The translations under genes were made by a program, and so were the position numbers. From KBS-96 sp964247975 (GTDB lineage Bacteria > Acidobacteriota > Terriglobia > Bryobacterales > Bryobacteraceae): a stretch of 64,000 nt of DNA. Where the stretch lies: NCBI GenBank assembly GCA_964247975.1, contig CAXTWH010000009.1:68564-132563 (forward strand), written 5' to 3'. The first letter of the stretch is position 1, and every line of letters starts with the position of its first letter. The notes under the pieces were generated by a model that had not been told where the DNA came from, did no database searches, and saw nothing but the letters and a program-made list of their open reading frames with translations. Positions 26,127 to 35,119 of this stretch are shown piece by piece.

Positions 26127-26630
26127 TTATGCCTTTGACGCGCTAACGGCTACTTTTTGAAACGCATCTTTCGCGCTTGGGTTGATCAGCGCCCATGCTT
26201 TGTCGTAATCGTCTTTTTCTTCGGCTTGCAACTGCCTGGCTAACTGCTCAGTCGCAGTGTCGCCCGCCGCTGCTGCCGAAACCGCCAACGATTCGTACAT
26301 CGCCATCTCCGCCGCCGCGGCGCCCACGCACATAATCAAATGCTGAGTGTTTTTTTCCGCTGCTTCGTGGCCGATCTGGGCCGCCGTTGTGGAAAATGTC
26401 AGGAGATGGGCGAGTGCGCTTTTAGTGGTTGAAGGGCTAGCTCCCAGTTCGCGTAGCCGGGCTTCCAGCCGCTCATGCTGTGTTTTAGCTTTAGCCGAAG
26501 CTGTCTGGAAAAACTCCTGCACCGGGCCCTGATCACCGGCTTTTGAGAACGTCGCAAGTGTATCTTCAAAGTTCCGTTCCGCTGCTTCGGAATCCTGAAC
26601 GTATCGGGCAATAACTTCCTGGCCTTTCAT
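26127..26630 (-). CDS. ferritin-like four-helix protein, DUF892/YciE-YciF type
   Basis: 167 residues from MKGQEVIARYVQDSEAAERNFEDTL; an in-frame upstream ATG adds 14 residues without homology. It is all-helical, with repeated acidic residues (QHERLEARLRELG, GHEAAEKNTQHLI, EMAMYESLAVSAAAAGD, LQAEEKDDYDKAW). These match the DUF892 ferritin-like group of stress proteins. Likely a soluble, possibly metal-binding stress protein. It precedes nothing obvious in an operon; a zinc alcohol dehydrogenase lies about 160 bases upstream on the same strand. Confidence 0.72.
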   Translation of the reverse strand: MKGQEVIARYVQDSEAAERNFEDTLATFSKAGDQGPVQEFFQTASAKAKTQHERLEARLRELGASPSTTKSALAHLLTFSTTAAQIGHEAAEKNTQHLIMCVGAAAAEMAMYESLAVSAAAAGDTATEQLARQLQAEEKDDYDKAWALINPSAKDAFQKVAVSASKA

Positions 26631-26788
26631 GGTTGTACCTCTACGATTAGAAACACTGCTGCTTTTATTCATCTCCTTTTATTCGAGCATTTCCGCAATA
26701 TAACGAGGTTCTTTGGCGGAACTTCCATTCTGCTCGCATTAGATTTGGCTATGTGTTGAACATTAGCAGCGGAAACAATCAACAGTAA

Positions 26789-27970
26789 CTACGCCGCATG
26801 AGGCTTCAACACGACTTTGACGCAGCCATCTTTCTTGTCACGGAAAGTTTTATACATTTGCGGAGCTTCGTCAAGGTTGACCGTGTGGGTGATGATAGCT
26901 GACGGATCGATTTCCCCTGATTCAATTTTGTTCAATAACGGCTTCAGGTAGCGATGCACATGCGTTTGGCCGGTCTTCACGGTGAGACCCTTGTTCATCA
27001 AAGCGCCGAACGGGATTTTGTCAAGCAGGCCGATGTAAACGCCCGGTACAGACAAGGTTCCGCCTTTGCGGCAGCACATGATAACTTCGCGCAGAACATG
27101 CGGGCGATCCGTGCCGAGCATCACCGCTTCTTTGGCCCGGTCGAGCACCGCGTCAACAGTGCCGGTGCTATGGGCTTCAGTGCCGACAGCGTCAATGCAA
27201 CTGTCCGGCCCCTGGCCGCCGGTCATCTCCATTAACCGCTCCTGAACATGTTCTTTGCTGTTGTCGATGGTTTCCGCTTTTCCCCAGGAGCGCGCCATTT
27301 CCAGCCGCTCCGGAACACCATCAATGGCAATTACCCGGCCCGCTCCAAACATCCAGGCGCTCCTGATGGCAAACAATCCCACCGGTCCGCAGCCCCAAAC
27401 AGCAACGATGTGGCCTGACTGAATCTGGGCGTTTTCCGCGCCCATATAGCCGGTGGGAAAGATGTCAGACAGAAACAGCACTTGTTCATCGGTCAGATGA
27501 TCAGGAACCTTGATTGGCCCCACATCGCCATAAGGCACGCGCAGGTATTGTGCCTGACCGCCGGGAATGCCGCCCAGCATATGCGAATAGCCGAACAAAG
27601 CGGACGGCGACTGGCCCATTGCTTTCCTAGCGATTTCAGCGTTGGGATTCGAAGTGTCGCAAAGCGACGTAAGGCCCATTTTGCAGAACCGGCATACACC
27701 GCAGGCGATGGTGAACGGAATCACTACCCGGTCGCCTTTTTTTAATTTTGTTACGCCGGTTCCGACTTCAACCACCTCGCCCATCGGCTCGTGACCGAGA
27801 ATGTCGCCTGATTCCATTGTCGGCATCATGCCGTCATACAGGTGAAGATCCGATCCGCAGATGGCGGTGGAAGTTACTTTGATAACAATGTCTCCATCCG
27901 CTTGAATCTTAGGATCGGGAACTGTGTCTACGCGAACATCGTGTTTACCGTGCCAAACCAGTGCTTTCAT
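26789..27970 (-). CDS. zinc-dependent alcohol dehydrogenase (FDH-like MDR family)
   Basis: 393 residues. Catalytic zinc region STAICGSDLHLYDG and GHEPMGEV; structural zinc loop CGVCRFCKMGLTSLC with four Cys at about 91-105; nucleotide-binding VAVWGCGPVGLFAIRSAWMFGAGRVIAIDGVPERLEMA at about 195-230. The layout matches the glutathione-independent formaldehyde dehydrogenase-like branch of medium-chain dehydrogenases, often found near stress genes. It oxidises an alcohol or aldehyde with NAD; the exact substrate is unknown. All metal ligands appear present. Confidence 0.9.
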   Translation of the reverse strand: MKALVWHGKHDVRVDTVPDPKIQADGDIVIKVTSTAICGSDLHLYDGMMPTMESGDILGHEPMGEVVEVGTGVTKLKKGDRVVIPFTIACGVCRFCKMGLTSLCDTSNPNAEIARKAMGQSPSALFGYSHMLGGIPGGQAQYLRVPYGDVGPIKVPDHLTDEQVLFLSDIFPTGYMGAENAQIQSGHIVAVWGCGPVGLFAIRSAWMFGAGRVIAIDGVPERLEMARSWGKAETIDNSKEHVQERLMEMTGGQGPDSCIDAVGTEAHSTGTVDAVLDRAKEAVMLGTDRPHVLREVIMCCRKGGTLSVPGVYIGLLDKIPFGALMNKGLTVKTGQTHVHRYLKPLLNKIESGEIDPSAIITHTVNLDEAPQMYKTFRDKKDGCVKVVLKPHAA

Positions 27971-28242
27971 CGTGGAATGTCCTTACTTAAACGACACAAA
28001 ACAAGCAGTAAGCGTTTCTTTGCTGGTTTTACCAGAGTAATGGAAAGGTTGTGTGATGAGATTGCATTCGACTGAAATTAGAAATCACTAGCCGGTTAAG
28101 AATTCGGGTTCTGGTTTGATGAGCAGATTTTCCTGTCTCCAGGACCGCATAGAATTCTAGAATTTTTGCGGTATGAACCCGATACAGCCCCAACAAAATA
28201 GTTTCATCTAAAAACTTGAATAACTAAATAATCAGACCTATT

Positions 28243-28680
28243 ATGCAGAATGAAAGCGATATTTCCCTGAACTCTGCCACAATTATCAGAGAAGAAATGG
28301 ATGTGACTGCTGTTGCGAGAAACCGGATCCTGGTAGTGGACGACGATAAAAGTATTCGCTTGCTTTATACCCGGGTACTCTCCACGGAAGGTTTTGAAGT
28401 GAAAACGGCGGAAAACGGCAGGGAAGCCGTGAATTTGTTATCAGATTTTCGGGCGAATCTGATTATTCTTGATCTGGTGATGCCGGAACAGGAAGGCATT
28501 GAAACTCTATTGCAGCTCCATCACAAACACCCGGAAATACCGGTTGTGGCAATCTCCGGCGCTCTAGGCGCGACTGAATATCTTCATGTAGCGAATCTTC
28601 TTGGCGCGTCATATACACTGCCCAAGCCGATTAAGCCGGAACAGTTATTAAAAACTGTCCACTCTGTACTCAGAAATTAG
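28243..28680 (+). CDS. single-domain response regulator
   Basis: 145 residues: a 26-residue leader and then one receiver domain, ILVVDDDKSIRLLYTRVLSTEGFEV, phospho-acceptor Asp77 in NLIILDLVMPEQEG, AISGALGATE with the conserved Ser, and LPKPIKPEQLL with the conserved Lys-Pro. No output domain follows, so it acts by protein contact, as in a phosphorelay. An internal ATG (28297) directly before the domain is an alternative start. No partner kinase is adjacent. The 3' end overlaps the convergent nuoI-like gene by four bases. Confidence 0.9.
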   Translation: MQNESDISLNSATIIREEMDVTAVARNRILVVDDDKSIRLLYTRVLSTEGFEVKTAENGREAVNLLSDFRANLIILDLVMPEQEGIETLLQLHHKHPEIPVVAISGALGATEYLHVANLLGASYTLPKPIKPEQLLKTVHSVLRN

Positions 28681-29183
28681 TGTGTTGGTTCTTTGTCGGG
28701 ATCAGGCGTAATAGCAATTTCGCCGGTGACGCCGGGCCGCAAAGGCGCAAGCATCTGTTCTTTGCGAATGATCAGAGTGGAAGTGTCATAGCTTGCATAT
28801 TCAAAGCCATGTCCATGAGTGATGGCGTCAGTGGGGCAGGCTTCCACGCAATATCCGCAGAAAATACAGCGGTTGTAGTCAATGTTGTAAACCTTTGCAT
28901 AGCGTTCTGATCCGCTCACGCGCAGTTCATCGGTGTTTTCCGCCGCCTCAATATAAATGCAGTTGGCCGGACAGGCTGCCGCGCATAGAAAACAGGCAAC
29001 ACACTTTTCCAGGCCGTTTTCATCACGCTGCAGAACATGGCCGCCCCGAAATCGTTCCTCAAAGCGAGGAGGAGCATCAGGATACGCTTCGGTTAGCGCA
29101 GGAGACATCATCTCCTTAAAGGTCACCGACATGCCCTTAGCAATTGCCGCTGCCGAATCGAAAACTTCACCTAACTTTGCCAT
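28677..29183 (-). CDS. nuoI: NADH-quinone oxidoreductase subunit I (2[4Fe-4S])
   Basis: 168 residues from MAKLGEVFDSAAAIAKGMSVTFKEM; the ATG at 29183 has a GGA ribosome site, unlike one seven codons upstream. Two complete clusters, CVACFLCAAACP and CIFCGYCVEACP, follow the CxxCxxCxxxCP rule, with the intervening IDYNRCIF typical of NuoI. It carries electrons to the quinone site of complex I at the inner membrane face. No other nuo subunit is adjacent, so this is an isolated or second copy. Confidence 0.92.
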   Translation of the reverse strand: MAKLGEVFDSAAAIAKGMSVTFKEMMSPALTEAYPDAPPRFEERFRGGHVLQRDENGLEKCVACFLCAAACPANCIYIEAAENTDELRVSGSERYAKVYNIDYNRCIFCGYCVEACPTDAITHGHGFEYASYDTSTLIIRKEQMLAPLRPGVTGEIAITPDPDKEPTH

Positions 29184-29271
29184 TACAATTCCAGGGTAAC
29201 GCATTTGCGGTGACCGGCCCGGCGAAATCGGGTTTTGAAGCTAATGATGCGAGAATAAATCAGGTACGCCG

Positions 29272-29514
29272 ATGATCTCCAGCAAAATAGTCCAAACCAT
29301 ACTTCAGCCGCGAGGCTTGGAAGACCGTGAAGCTCAGGTCTACGAAGCGCGCGATAAATTCAGCCTTCATCTGGGATATGAACTGAAAGTTCAGTTAGAA
29401 AAGGGTGACGTGATTCGTTTTCAGGACGATACCGTCCTGGTATTAAACCGCGACAATCAGGAGATCCAGCATGCAGTTCCACTGCAATCCGTTATTTATT
29501 TGTCTGTGCCGTAA
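29272..29514 (+). CDS. small conserved-looking protein, 80 aa, unknown
   Basis: An 80-residue soluble protein with short beta-strand-like segments (DKFSLHLGYELKVQLEKGDVIRFQDDTVLVLNRDNQEIQHAVPLQSVIYLSV). No family is recognised. The alternation of hydrophobic and charged residues, the absence of low complexity and the clear gap from the divergent nuoI start support a real gene. It could be a small barrel such as an SH3-like or PilZ-like domain, but no diagnostic motif is present. Confidence 0.55.
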   Translation: MISSKIVQTILQPRGLEDREAQVYEARDKFSLHLGYELKVQLEKGDVIRFQDDTVLVLNRDNQEIQHAVPLQSVIYLSVP

Positions 29515-29526
29515 AAGATCTTAACG

Positions 29527-29685
29527 CTAAATGCGCCGATTCATCAGCAAAAGTACCAAAAGCACCACAACAATTAAACCGACTCCGCCGCTTGGATAAT
29601 ATCCCCATCCGGAGCTATAAGGCCAAGTTGGCAAAATAGCTAATAAAAGAATAACTAAGATAATCAGGAGTAACGTTCGGTTCAT
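29527..29685 (-). CDS. DUF3309-family small membrane protein
   Basis: 52 residues: MNRTLLLIILVILLLAILPTW, then PYSSGWGYYPSG, then a second hydrophobic segment GVGLIVVVLLVLLLMNRRI. The ILPTWPYS.GWGYYPSGG.GL core is diagnostic for DUF3309, short two-span membrane peptides of unknown role often near stress genes. The end lies 13 bases from the stop of the preceding plus-strand gene. A hydrophobic, small, probably constitutive membrane component is the safest reading. Confidence 0.88.
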   Translation of the reverse strand: MNRTLLLIILVILLLAILPTWPYSSGWGYYPSGGVGLIVVVLLVLLLMNRRI

Positions 29686-29710
29686 AGCCAAGCCTAGGAA
29701 CGAAAGCTTG

Positions 29711-29989
29711 TTAAGTCAACATCGGTTGAAGATTGTCGGCGGAAAGCTCTGTTGAACAGCAGCCTTCCATCGCTTCAATCAAGCGGAAAAGGCGATCGGC
29801 ACGCTGATCGAAGCGCGAGATTTCAGAGGAAAGCATCTGCATCTCATCGAAAGTTTTGGTTGAAGCTCCTAACTGCTGGTAACGTTCCATCAGCAAGCGT
29901 TCTTCTCGCAACACTTCAGCGAGTTGATGCACAACCAGGGTTTCAAGTGGTGTAGAAGTTGAGGAATTTGCCGGGATAGTGAGTTGCAT
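29711..29989 (-). CDS. small helical protein, 92 aa, unknown
   Basis: A 92-residue protein with heptad-like helices (LETLVVHQLAEVLREERLLMERYQQLG and MQMLSSEISRFDQRADRLFRLIEAMEG) and a Cys-Cys near residue 77. It may form a coiled coil. It lies 25 bases upstream of the DUF3309 gene on the same strand and may be transcribed with it. I do not recognise the family, and there is no signal peptide. Confidence 0.55.
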   Translation of the reverse strand: MQLTIPANSSTSTPLETLVVHQLAEVLREERLLMERYQQLGASTKTFDEMQMLSSEISRFDQRADRLFRLIEAMEGCCSTELSADNLQPMLT

Positions 29990-30267
29990 AATCGGTGCTG
30001 GCTATTACTTAGCACGTAGCATACCAGTCTCAAGATCGACTCACAATATCGGTATTTTCTGATGTTTGGGCTTTTCAAGCGATTTAGTTCAGCTTTCTGC
30101 TGACTCGCCGCTCCAGAGTGGAGCGAAGTAAATACAAAGATGGTGGTAAGAACGTTATTATTCCTGTTCAAATTGGGGTCAGAGATGAAACGCCAAAAAA
30201 TCTTTCTGTTTCATTCTGGAAACTGCCTCACTGTTAGAAGTGTCGCGTTGTGTCGCATGATAAGAGT

Positions 30268-30549
30268 ATGCGCTCACACCACAAATATTCTTTTGGGGCA
30301 CTGCTGATTCTGTCTGCTGGACTATCTTCCTGTTTGGGGTCTCGCGAAACCTCAACCGAGCGGCAGAAGAATGCCGATACCGTTGCCGGCAAAGTAGGAA
30401 AAATGGCCCATTCCGTAGCTCAACAAAGCAGCAAGGCTACGGCAGCGGCAGGAAGAGGGCTGGCGCAAGCGGCTCGCGAAGCGCATGACGGCTGGCGGCA
30501 GGCAGCGCAGGAAGATAAGAAAAAGAAGCAGGCCGCCGGAAGCAAATAG
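30268..30549 (+). CDS. small lipoprotein with apolipoprotein-like helix
   Basis: 93 residues from the ATG at 30268, which gives a compact signal peptide ending in the lipobox LSSC (Cys at residue 22). The mature part is a single long Ala/Lys/Gln-rich amphipathic helix (VGKMAHSVAQQSSKATAAAGRGLAQAAREAHDGWRQAAQEDKKKK). It should be lipid-anchored in the periplasm, like many small envelope spacer lipoproteins. A GTG six codons upstream is an alternative start. It is convergent with the histidine kinase gene. Confidence 0.65.
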   Translation: MRSHHKYSFGALLILSAGLSSCLGSRETSTERQKNADTVAGKVGKMAHSVAQQSSKATAAAGRGLAQAAREAHDGWRQAAQEDKKKKQAAGSK

Positions 30550-30574
30550 AACTTGCAAACTTGGCTTCGGCTTC

Positions 30575-32080
30575 TCAAATCTGCGCATGAACAGCCGGTC
30601 CCGGCTTTAGAACCACCGGTTTCGGAACCGGCTGCGGCAGCAACACCGTGAAACAGGAACCGCGCCCCACTTCGCTTTCTACTTGAATGGTTCCGCCGTG
30701 TGCTTTAACGATACTGGCGACAAAGCTTAACCCTAAGCCCAATCCTTTCTCCGGATTAGGATCAGGCACCCGGTAGAAGCGGTCAAAAATGTGCGGCAGG
30801 TGATCATGCGGGATGCCGATTCCTGAATCCTCGATTAGAATGCAAACCGAGTCAGCCGATGCCTCGGTTCGAGCTTTCACCCAACCGCCCGAAGAAGTGT
30901 ATTTGATGGCATTAGAAAGCAGATTCGTAATCACTCTTTCCATCTGAATGCGATCGACTTCACAGAATACTGGCGGCCCTCCCAAGTATTGAAGATGCAC
31001 TTCACAGGCTTCGGCGGGTATTTGATACTGTTCGACCAATTCGGAAACCATCTCGCTAAGGTTCACGACGGTTCTGTTCATCGGTAGTTGCCCGGTTTCG
31101 GCATGAGACAGCAGCAACAGCGCCCGCACCAAATTCGATAAACGCTCCACGTCCTGCAGAGCGTTTTCAATCGCTTCGCGCAGTTGTTCCGGTCCCTTAG
31201 CTGTAAATAAAGCCACTTCCAATTGCCCTTGGATAGCGGTCAGCGGCGTTCTCAACTCATGCGAAACATCAGTTGAAAACTGCCGGATCTGCTCAAACGA
31301 GCCTTTCAAGCGGCGACTCATTTCGTTGAACGAGCCAATTAAACGGTCCAGTTCATCGTTTGCGCCCCGCAGGGGAATCTGCAAACCCAAGTTGGACCCG
31401 GTGATGTCGCGCGCCGCAAACTCCACGGCCTGCAAAGCCGTAATTGCCTTGCCTGCTGAAAACCAACTTATGAATACGCAAAGAAAGATAGTGGCTGGAA
31501 CAAATAGAAGAAAGTAATTTCTTTGAAATTTCCGGATTAGTTGATGGTTCTCGGCCACAGGCCGCGCAATTGCCACATACCAGTCTTTGTGCTGAACCGT
31601 ATCGGTGAGCAGTCCGCCTAGTACCAGGTAAGGGCCGTCCTCATCTCCCCGAATGGTCTTAAATAAAGGAGTTTTGTTGGCCTGTAATCGATGTAAGTCC
31701 TGCATTACGGCGCTGCGGCTCATCATTTCATCAAAGGCATGGTCGTAGGTGCCGCGCGAAAAGATAGTCCCATCGCTGCTTTCAATTATTGCCAAGCTGC
31801 GAAGCCGCTCCAGATCAGCTACTTCTTCAGGATCGCTCGCGTCTCGCTTCCACCACAGCACTCCGTTGTCATCGAAATAAACATAACCCCGAATGGCAGC
31901 TAATTCTTCCTGCAATGCTTGCTCAGACCGTGTTTCCAGAATTGAGCGCAGCAACTGAATGCCGGCTAATCCAACTGCAATCGTCACAAAGATAAGCATC
32001 AACAAAAACGTGCTTGCCAGACGAAAGCGCAGCGTTTTAAAAATCTTGATGTTTTGAATCCGCTGAAGAACTTTGTTCAT
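30575..32080 (-). CDS. sensor histidine kinase, HAMP type (CusS-like)
   Basis: 501 residues: N-terminal span (LASTFLLMLIFVTIAVGLAGIQLL), a periplasmic sensor of about 140 residues, a second span (YFLLFVPATIFLCVFISWFSAG), HAMP, dimerisation/phosphoacceptor helix with His274 in SHELRTPLTAIQG, and an ATPase domain with NLLSNAIKY, DSGIGIP and GLGLGLSFV. This is the layout of heavy-metal-type kinases. It follows its response regulator gene by nine bases. Signal unknown; metal sensing is only a family expectation and no efflux genes are adjacent. Confidence 0.92.
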   Translation of the reverse strand: MNKVLQRIQNIKIFKTLRFRLASTFLLMLIFVTIAVGLAGIQLLRSILETRSEQALQEELAAIRGYVYFDDNGVLWWKRDASDPEEVADLERLRSLAIIESSDGTIFSRGTYDHAFDEMMSRSAVMQDLHRLQANKTPLFKTIRGDEDGPYLVLGGLLTDTVQHKDWYVAIARPVAENHQLIRKFQRNYFLLFVPATIFLCVFISWFSAGKAITALQAVEFAARDITGSNLGLQIPLRGANDELDRLIGSFNEMSRRLKGSFEQIRQFSTDVSHELRTPLTAIQGQLEVALFTAKGPEQLREAIENALQDVERLSNLVRALLLLSHAETGQLPMNRTVVNLSEMVSELVEQYQIPAEACEVHLQYLGGPPVFCEVDRIQMERVITNLLSNAIKYTSSGGWVKARTEASADSVCILIEDSGIGIPHDHLPHIFDRFYRVPDPNPEKGLGLGLSFVASIVKAHGGTIQVESEVGRGSCFTVLLPQPVPKPVVLKPGPAVHAQI

Positions 32081-32089
32081 TTTGCACTC

Positions 32090-32821
32090 TTACTGCGGAT
32101 CGGAGTGGGACGTTGAAGCATCCGTGGAATGCAAGGCAGCGTCCGATTCCGCTTCGGGCAGGTCCAGCATGTAGCCGATACCGCGCACAGTGCGGATCAT
32201 CTTCATCGGCCATTTGTCATCAATTTTGCTGCGCAGATGGCGGATATAAACGTCCACAATGTTTGTAAGGCCGTCGTAATCCATATCCCAAACATGTTCC
32301 ACAATCATGGTGCGGCTTAAGGGCCGACCGCGATTTCGCATCATATATTCGAGAATGCTGAACTCTTTGGGCGCGAGCTCTACATTCTCATTGGAGCGGG
32401 TAACGCGGCGGCGAATGCAATCAAGCGACAAATCGCCGATTTGCAGTTTTTCCGGAGTAGGCTGGCCGCGTCTGAGGAGAACTCGCACGCGAGCCAGCAG
32501 TTCCACAAACGCGAACGGCTTCACTAAGTAATCGTCGGCTCCTTGTTCCAGCCCTTTCACGCGATCATCGACGGAATCGCGCGCGGAAAGAATCAGAACA
32601 GGCGGAATCACTTTCCGGTTGCGAATTTTGCGAAGCACCGAAAGCCCGTCAGTGTCAGGCAGTCCAAGGTCCAGAATCACCAGATCATATTCGGTGGTGT
32701 GAACCATATCCACCGCCGATTCTCCGGTATGCGCGACATCAACCGCGTAGCCGCCGCTTTCCAACCCCCGCGACAGAAAATCCGCAATTCGCTTCTCATC
32801 TTCCACAACCAGAATTCGCAT
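32090..32821 (-). CDS. OmpR/CusR-type response regulator
   Basis: 243 residues: receiver with VVEDEKRIADFLSRGLESGGY and phospho-acceptor Asp51 in DLVILDLGLPD, LSARDSVDDRVKGLEQGADDYLVKPFAFVELLARV, then a winged-helix DNA-binding domain with LAPKEFSILEYMMRNRGRPLSRTMIVEHVWD and IRTVRGIGYML. A 20-residue Ser/Asp/Thr-rich tail follows. It is the first gene of the pair with the histidine kinase. The targets are not identifiable from this window. Confidence 0.93.
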   Translation of the reverse strand: MRILVVEDEKRIADFLSRGLESGGYAVDVAHTGESAVDMVHTTEYDLVILDLGLPDTDGLSVLRKIRNRKVIPPVLILSARDSVDDRVKGLEQGADDYLVKPFAFVELLARVRVLLRRGQPTPEKLQIGDLSLDCIRRRVTRSNENVELAPKEFSILEYMMRNRGRPLSRTMIVEHVWDMDYDGLTNIVDVYIRHLRSKIDDKWPMKMIRTVRGIGYMLDLPEAESDAALHSTDASTSHSDPQ

Positions 32822-32869
32822 GATGTTCCAAGTCTAACGAAACCAGGCGCAAGTGGCGTAGGTTGGCGA

Positions 32870-33958
32870 TCAATCGCCGGATGCTCTGCCGGGAGCAGGC
32901 AAGGGCGCGGAAGTACGATACAAGGAGCCGGGGAACTTGCCGCTGGTGCGCAGCATGGAAAGCGCGGTCATGACAGAGATCAGCACGGCAGAGAAAATTC
33001 CGACCTGTGCCACCGTAAGCGATTCCTTCCAAAAGCTGAACCAGCGGCCGTACACCAGTTCAATATGCACCCAGTACACCAGCAGCGATGTGGTTCCAAG
33101 CTGGCAAAGCCAGCTCCAGCGATGGGCAATGGCGTTATTTGCCCAAACAAAAGCGAAAGAAAGAAGCGCCAAACAAACGCCTGCTTTAATCGCCGCTAAA
33201 CCAGGGCTATCCAGCCAATAATCTGTTTGGGCATAAAGTGAATACGGCAGATTCGAGAAGTATTCTCCGGCCACAATCAACCCTAGCCCGATCAGCATGG
33301 TCCACTGCATGACCTTGTCTAAATCTTCCTGTTTCACCAAGCGAATCACGCTTCCAATCGACATGCCGACTGCCAGAAAAGAAGCCCAGGGGAAAAAACC
33401 AAAATAGTTGAAGTTGGGCATGAAGTAGTTGCGCAGCAGAAACGGGATTTGCGGTGAATCAGATTGCGCTAATAAGGGCGATAAAGCTGCAATCAAAATG
33501 CCCAAAATCGCGCACAAACGCGCCCGGTCCAGGGTCGTAAACACCGCCATCGGCGTAAACACCAGCATTGCCATGCCCATGCAGTTCAAAATATCCACCC
33601 GCAGCAATTCACTTGCCGGGCTGCCCGGAAATCCTAAAATATAAAGCGAGAAACGAAAGGAAAATGCCAGCACAAAAAGATAACCGGCTCTTTTCAACGC
33701 CGCTAGGATCCGGTTCCGGTTATTGTCGCCCTGCCTTTCGCGGCTGTGCATCAGAAACGCAAAAGTGATGCCGGTCAGAAATAAAAAGACCGCGGGCGCT
33801 TCTCCGCCCAGAAACTGCGAAAAAACGTAAGCGCCTTGGCTGCGCAAATCATTGCGGGTAAAGGAGTGAAAAGAGTGGCCCTGCAGCATAACCAGTGCTG
33901 CTAGTCCGCGCGTCCAATCAATAAAAGCTAATCGTGAAGCCTTTTTCTTATCCGTCAT
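32870..33958 (-). CDS. membrane acyltransferase-like protein (DUF1624/HGSNAT type)
   Basis: 362 residues, about ten spans. The N-terminus RLAFIDWTRGLAALVMLQGHSFHSFTRNDLRSQGAYVFSQFLGGEAPAVFLFLTGITFAFLMH matches the DUF1624/heparan-alpha-glucosaminide N-acetyltransferase-like fold, in which a conserved His in the first loop (GHSFHSF) is thought to pass an acetyl group across the membrane. Sugar or cell-envelope glycan acetylation is plausible. It is 21 bases downstream of the LolA-like gene on the same strand and may be co-transcribed with it. Confidence 0.75.
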   Translation of the reverse strand: MTDKKKASRLAFIDWTRGLAALVMLQGHSFHSFTRNDLRSQGAYVFSQFLGGEAPAVFLFLTGITFAFLMHSRERQGDNNRNRILAALKRAGYLFVLAFSFRFSLYILGFPGSPASELLRVDILNCMGMAMLVFTPMAVFTTLDRARLCAILGILIAALSPLLAQSDSPQIPFLLRNYFMPNFNYFGFFPWASFLAVGMSIGSVIRLVKQEDLDKVMQWTMLIGLGLIVAGEYFSNLPYSLYAQTDYWLDSPGLAAIKAGVCLALLSFAFVWANNAIAHRWSWLCQLGTTSLLVYWVHIELVYGRWFSFWKESLTVAQVGIFSAVLISVMTALSMLRTSGKFPGSLYRTSAPLPAPGRASGD

Positions 33959-33979
33959 TCTCGATCGGCGGCTCCGCGC

Positions 33980-34648
33980 TTATTCGGGGTTTTCCACTGT
34001 TGGATTTCCAGGAGGATTTAATTTCAGCGAACCCAATGGCGGGTTCAACTGAAAATTGGTGTAAGTTACCTGCCGAAAATTTCCTGAAGGATAAGTAAAT
34101 TTTTGTTGAACAGGATACCCGGATTTTTCCGGTAGCCAAACTTCAATCGTAGTCAACTGTTCTTTCATGGCCGGTTCCTTAGGAATCAACACCAGTTTTG
34201 ATGCCTGCTCCGTGCCTATCGGTTCCTTGCCCGCCAAGGTCACATTGTAGGCATTTGTCAATGCTTTACCGGAAGTGCCGAAGCCTAATAGCAGATACTG
34301 ATCCAGCAGCGCGGCCTTCTTGCCTACCTTATAAACCTGAACAAGATTCAAATTGGGAAAGTAAATCTGCACCGTTTTATTGCTGAATCCAATGGAACGC
34401 TTGTCTTTGCTGTGGGTGAAATCCAGCAAAGCTTCCGTTCCGTTTTTGTCTTTTTTCATCTTGATCACGCCGGATTCCGTAGTGTTGTCATCCAGAATTT
34501 CTGTATGAGTTAGCACAGTTAAATCGGAGCTCATGCTGCGAAATCTGTCGGCGGCTTCATCCATCCGGCTCAGAACAGCATCCAAAGTTTCGGCTGGAAC
34601 ACGCAGGGAAAATACAAGCAGCAGAACGAACAGGGTAAGACGATTCAT
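33980..34648 (-). CDS. LolA-like outer-membrane lipoprotein carrier / sorting protein
   Basis: 222 residues from ATG 34648 (a GTG two codons upstream is an alternative). A signal peptide (LTLFVLLLVFSLRVPA) precedes a LolA/LppX-type half-barrel: ETLDAVLSRMDEAADRFRSMSSDLTVLTHTEI, KMKKDKNGTEALLDFTHSKDKRSIGF, NKTVQIYFPNLNLVQVYKV, IEVWLPEKSGYPVQQKFTYPSGNFRQVTYTNFQLNPPL. Likely a periplasmic lipid or lipoprotein binding carrier. LolA itself cannot be told from related outer-membrane sorting proteins on this evidence. Confidence 0.8.
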   Translation of the reverse strand: MNRLTLFVLLLVFSLRVPAETLDAVLSRMDEAADRFRSMSSDLTVLTHTEILDDNTTESGVIKMKKDKNGTEALLDFTHSKDKRSIGFSNKTVQIYFPNLNLVQVYKVGKKAALLDQYLLLGFGTSGKALTNAYNVTLAGKEPIGTEQASKLVLIPKEPAMKEQLTTIEVWLPEKSGYPVQQKFTYPSGNFRQVTYTNFQLNPPLGSLKLNPPGNPTVENPE

Positions 34649-34666
34649 GAACACAAGAAGAAGACG

Positions 34667-35056
34667 CTAATGCTGTGCCGAGGTATACGCAATAAAGCCT
34701 TTGACTTCCTGTTCGGCTTCATCGCGAATGGGCTCTACCCGCAGCACGGTCAAACGCTTGCCGGTGCGTTGGCGGATAATTTCGCCGGCTCGTTCGTTCC
34801 GCTGCGCTTCCGGGATGCCGTTCAACAAAGCAGCTTCAATGAAAAGTTGCAGGCTCCCGCGATCATTTGAAATAAGAACTACATTCGTAGCGCGAGGTTG
34901 GTCACTAAACCAGTCTCGCGGGAAGGCAAAAATGAAAATCAGAATAACCGCAACAACCAGATCGTATTGCCAGGAACCGCGTGGGAACTCCCAAAACAGC
35001 AGTTTGCGCACGATACTGCCCGCTGCACCCTTCGGTTTCTGTCCACCCGCCTTCAT
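34667..35056 (-). CDS. single-span membrane protein, 129 aa, unknown
   Basis: A basic N-terminus of about 28 residues, one membrane span (YDLVVAVILIFIFAFPRDWF at about 31-50) and a periplasmic tail of about 80 residues with IEAALLNGIPEAQRNERAGEIIRQRTGKRLTVLRVEPI. No family recognised. It is 18 bases upstream of the LolA-like gene and may be part of the same unit with the acyltransferase, which would fit an envelope function. The positive-inside rule predicts N-terminus in, tail out. Confidence 0.6.
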   Translation of the reverse strand: MKAGGQKPKGAAGSIVRKLLFWEFPRGSWQYDLVVAVILIFIFAFPRDWFSDQPRATNVVLISNDRGSLQLFIEAALLNGIPEAQRNERAGEIIRQRTGKRLTVLRVEPIRDEAEQEVKGFIAYTSAQH

Positions 35057-35119
35057 TTCACCCTTACTGTAACATTGGCTTGCTACAAAGCCTGGTGAGT
35101 TTGCGGTTTTCGCGGTCGG

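Noticed and set aside
30160..30230. TTGGGGTCAGAG motif, a repeat-like sequence also seen near transposon ends in other genomes
   Set aside because: Only one copy was found here, with no inverted repeats or transposase frame; the TGAAAC...GTTTCA pair nearby is a weak hairpin.
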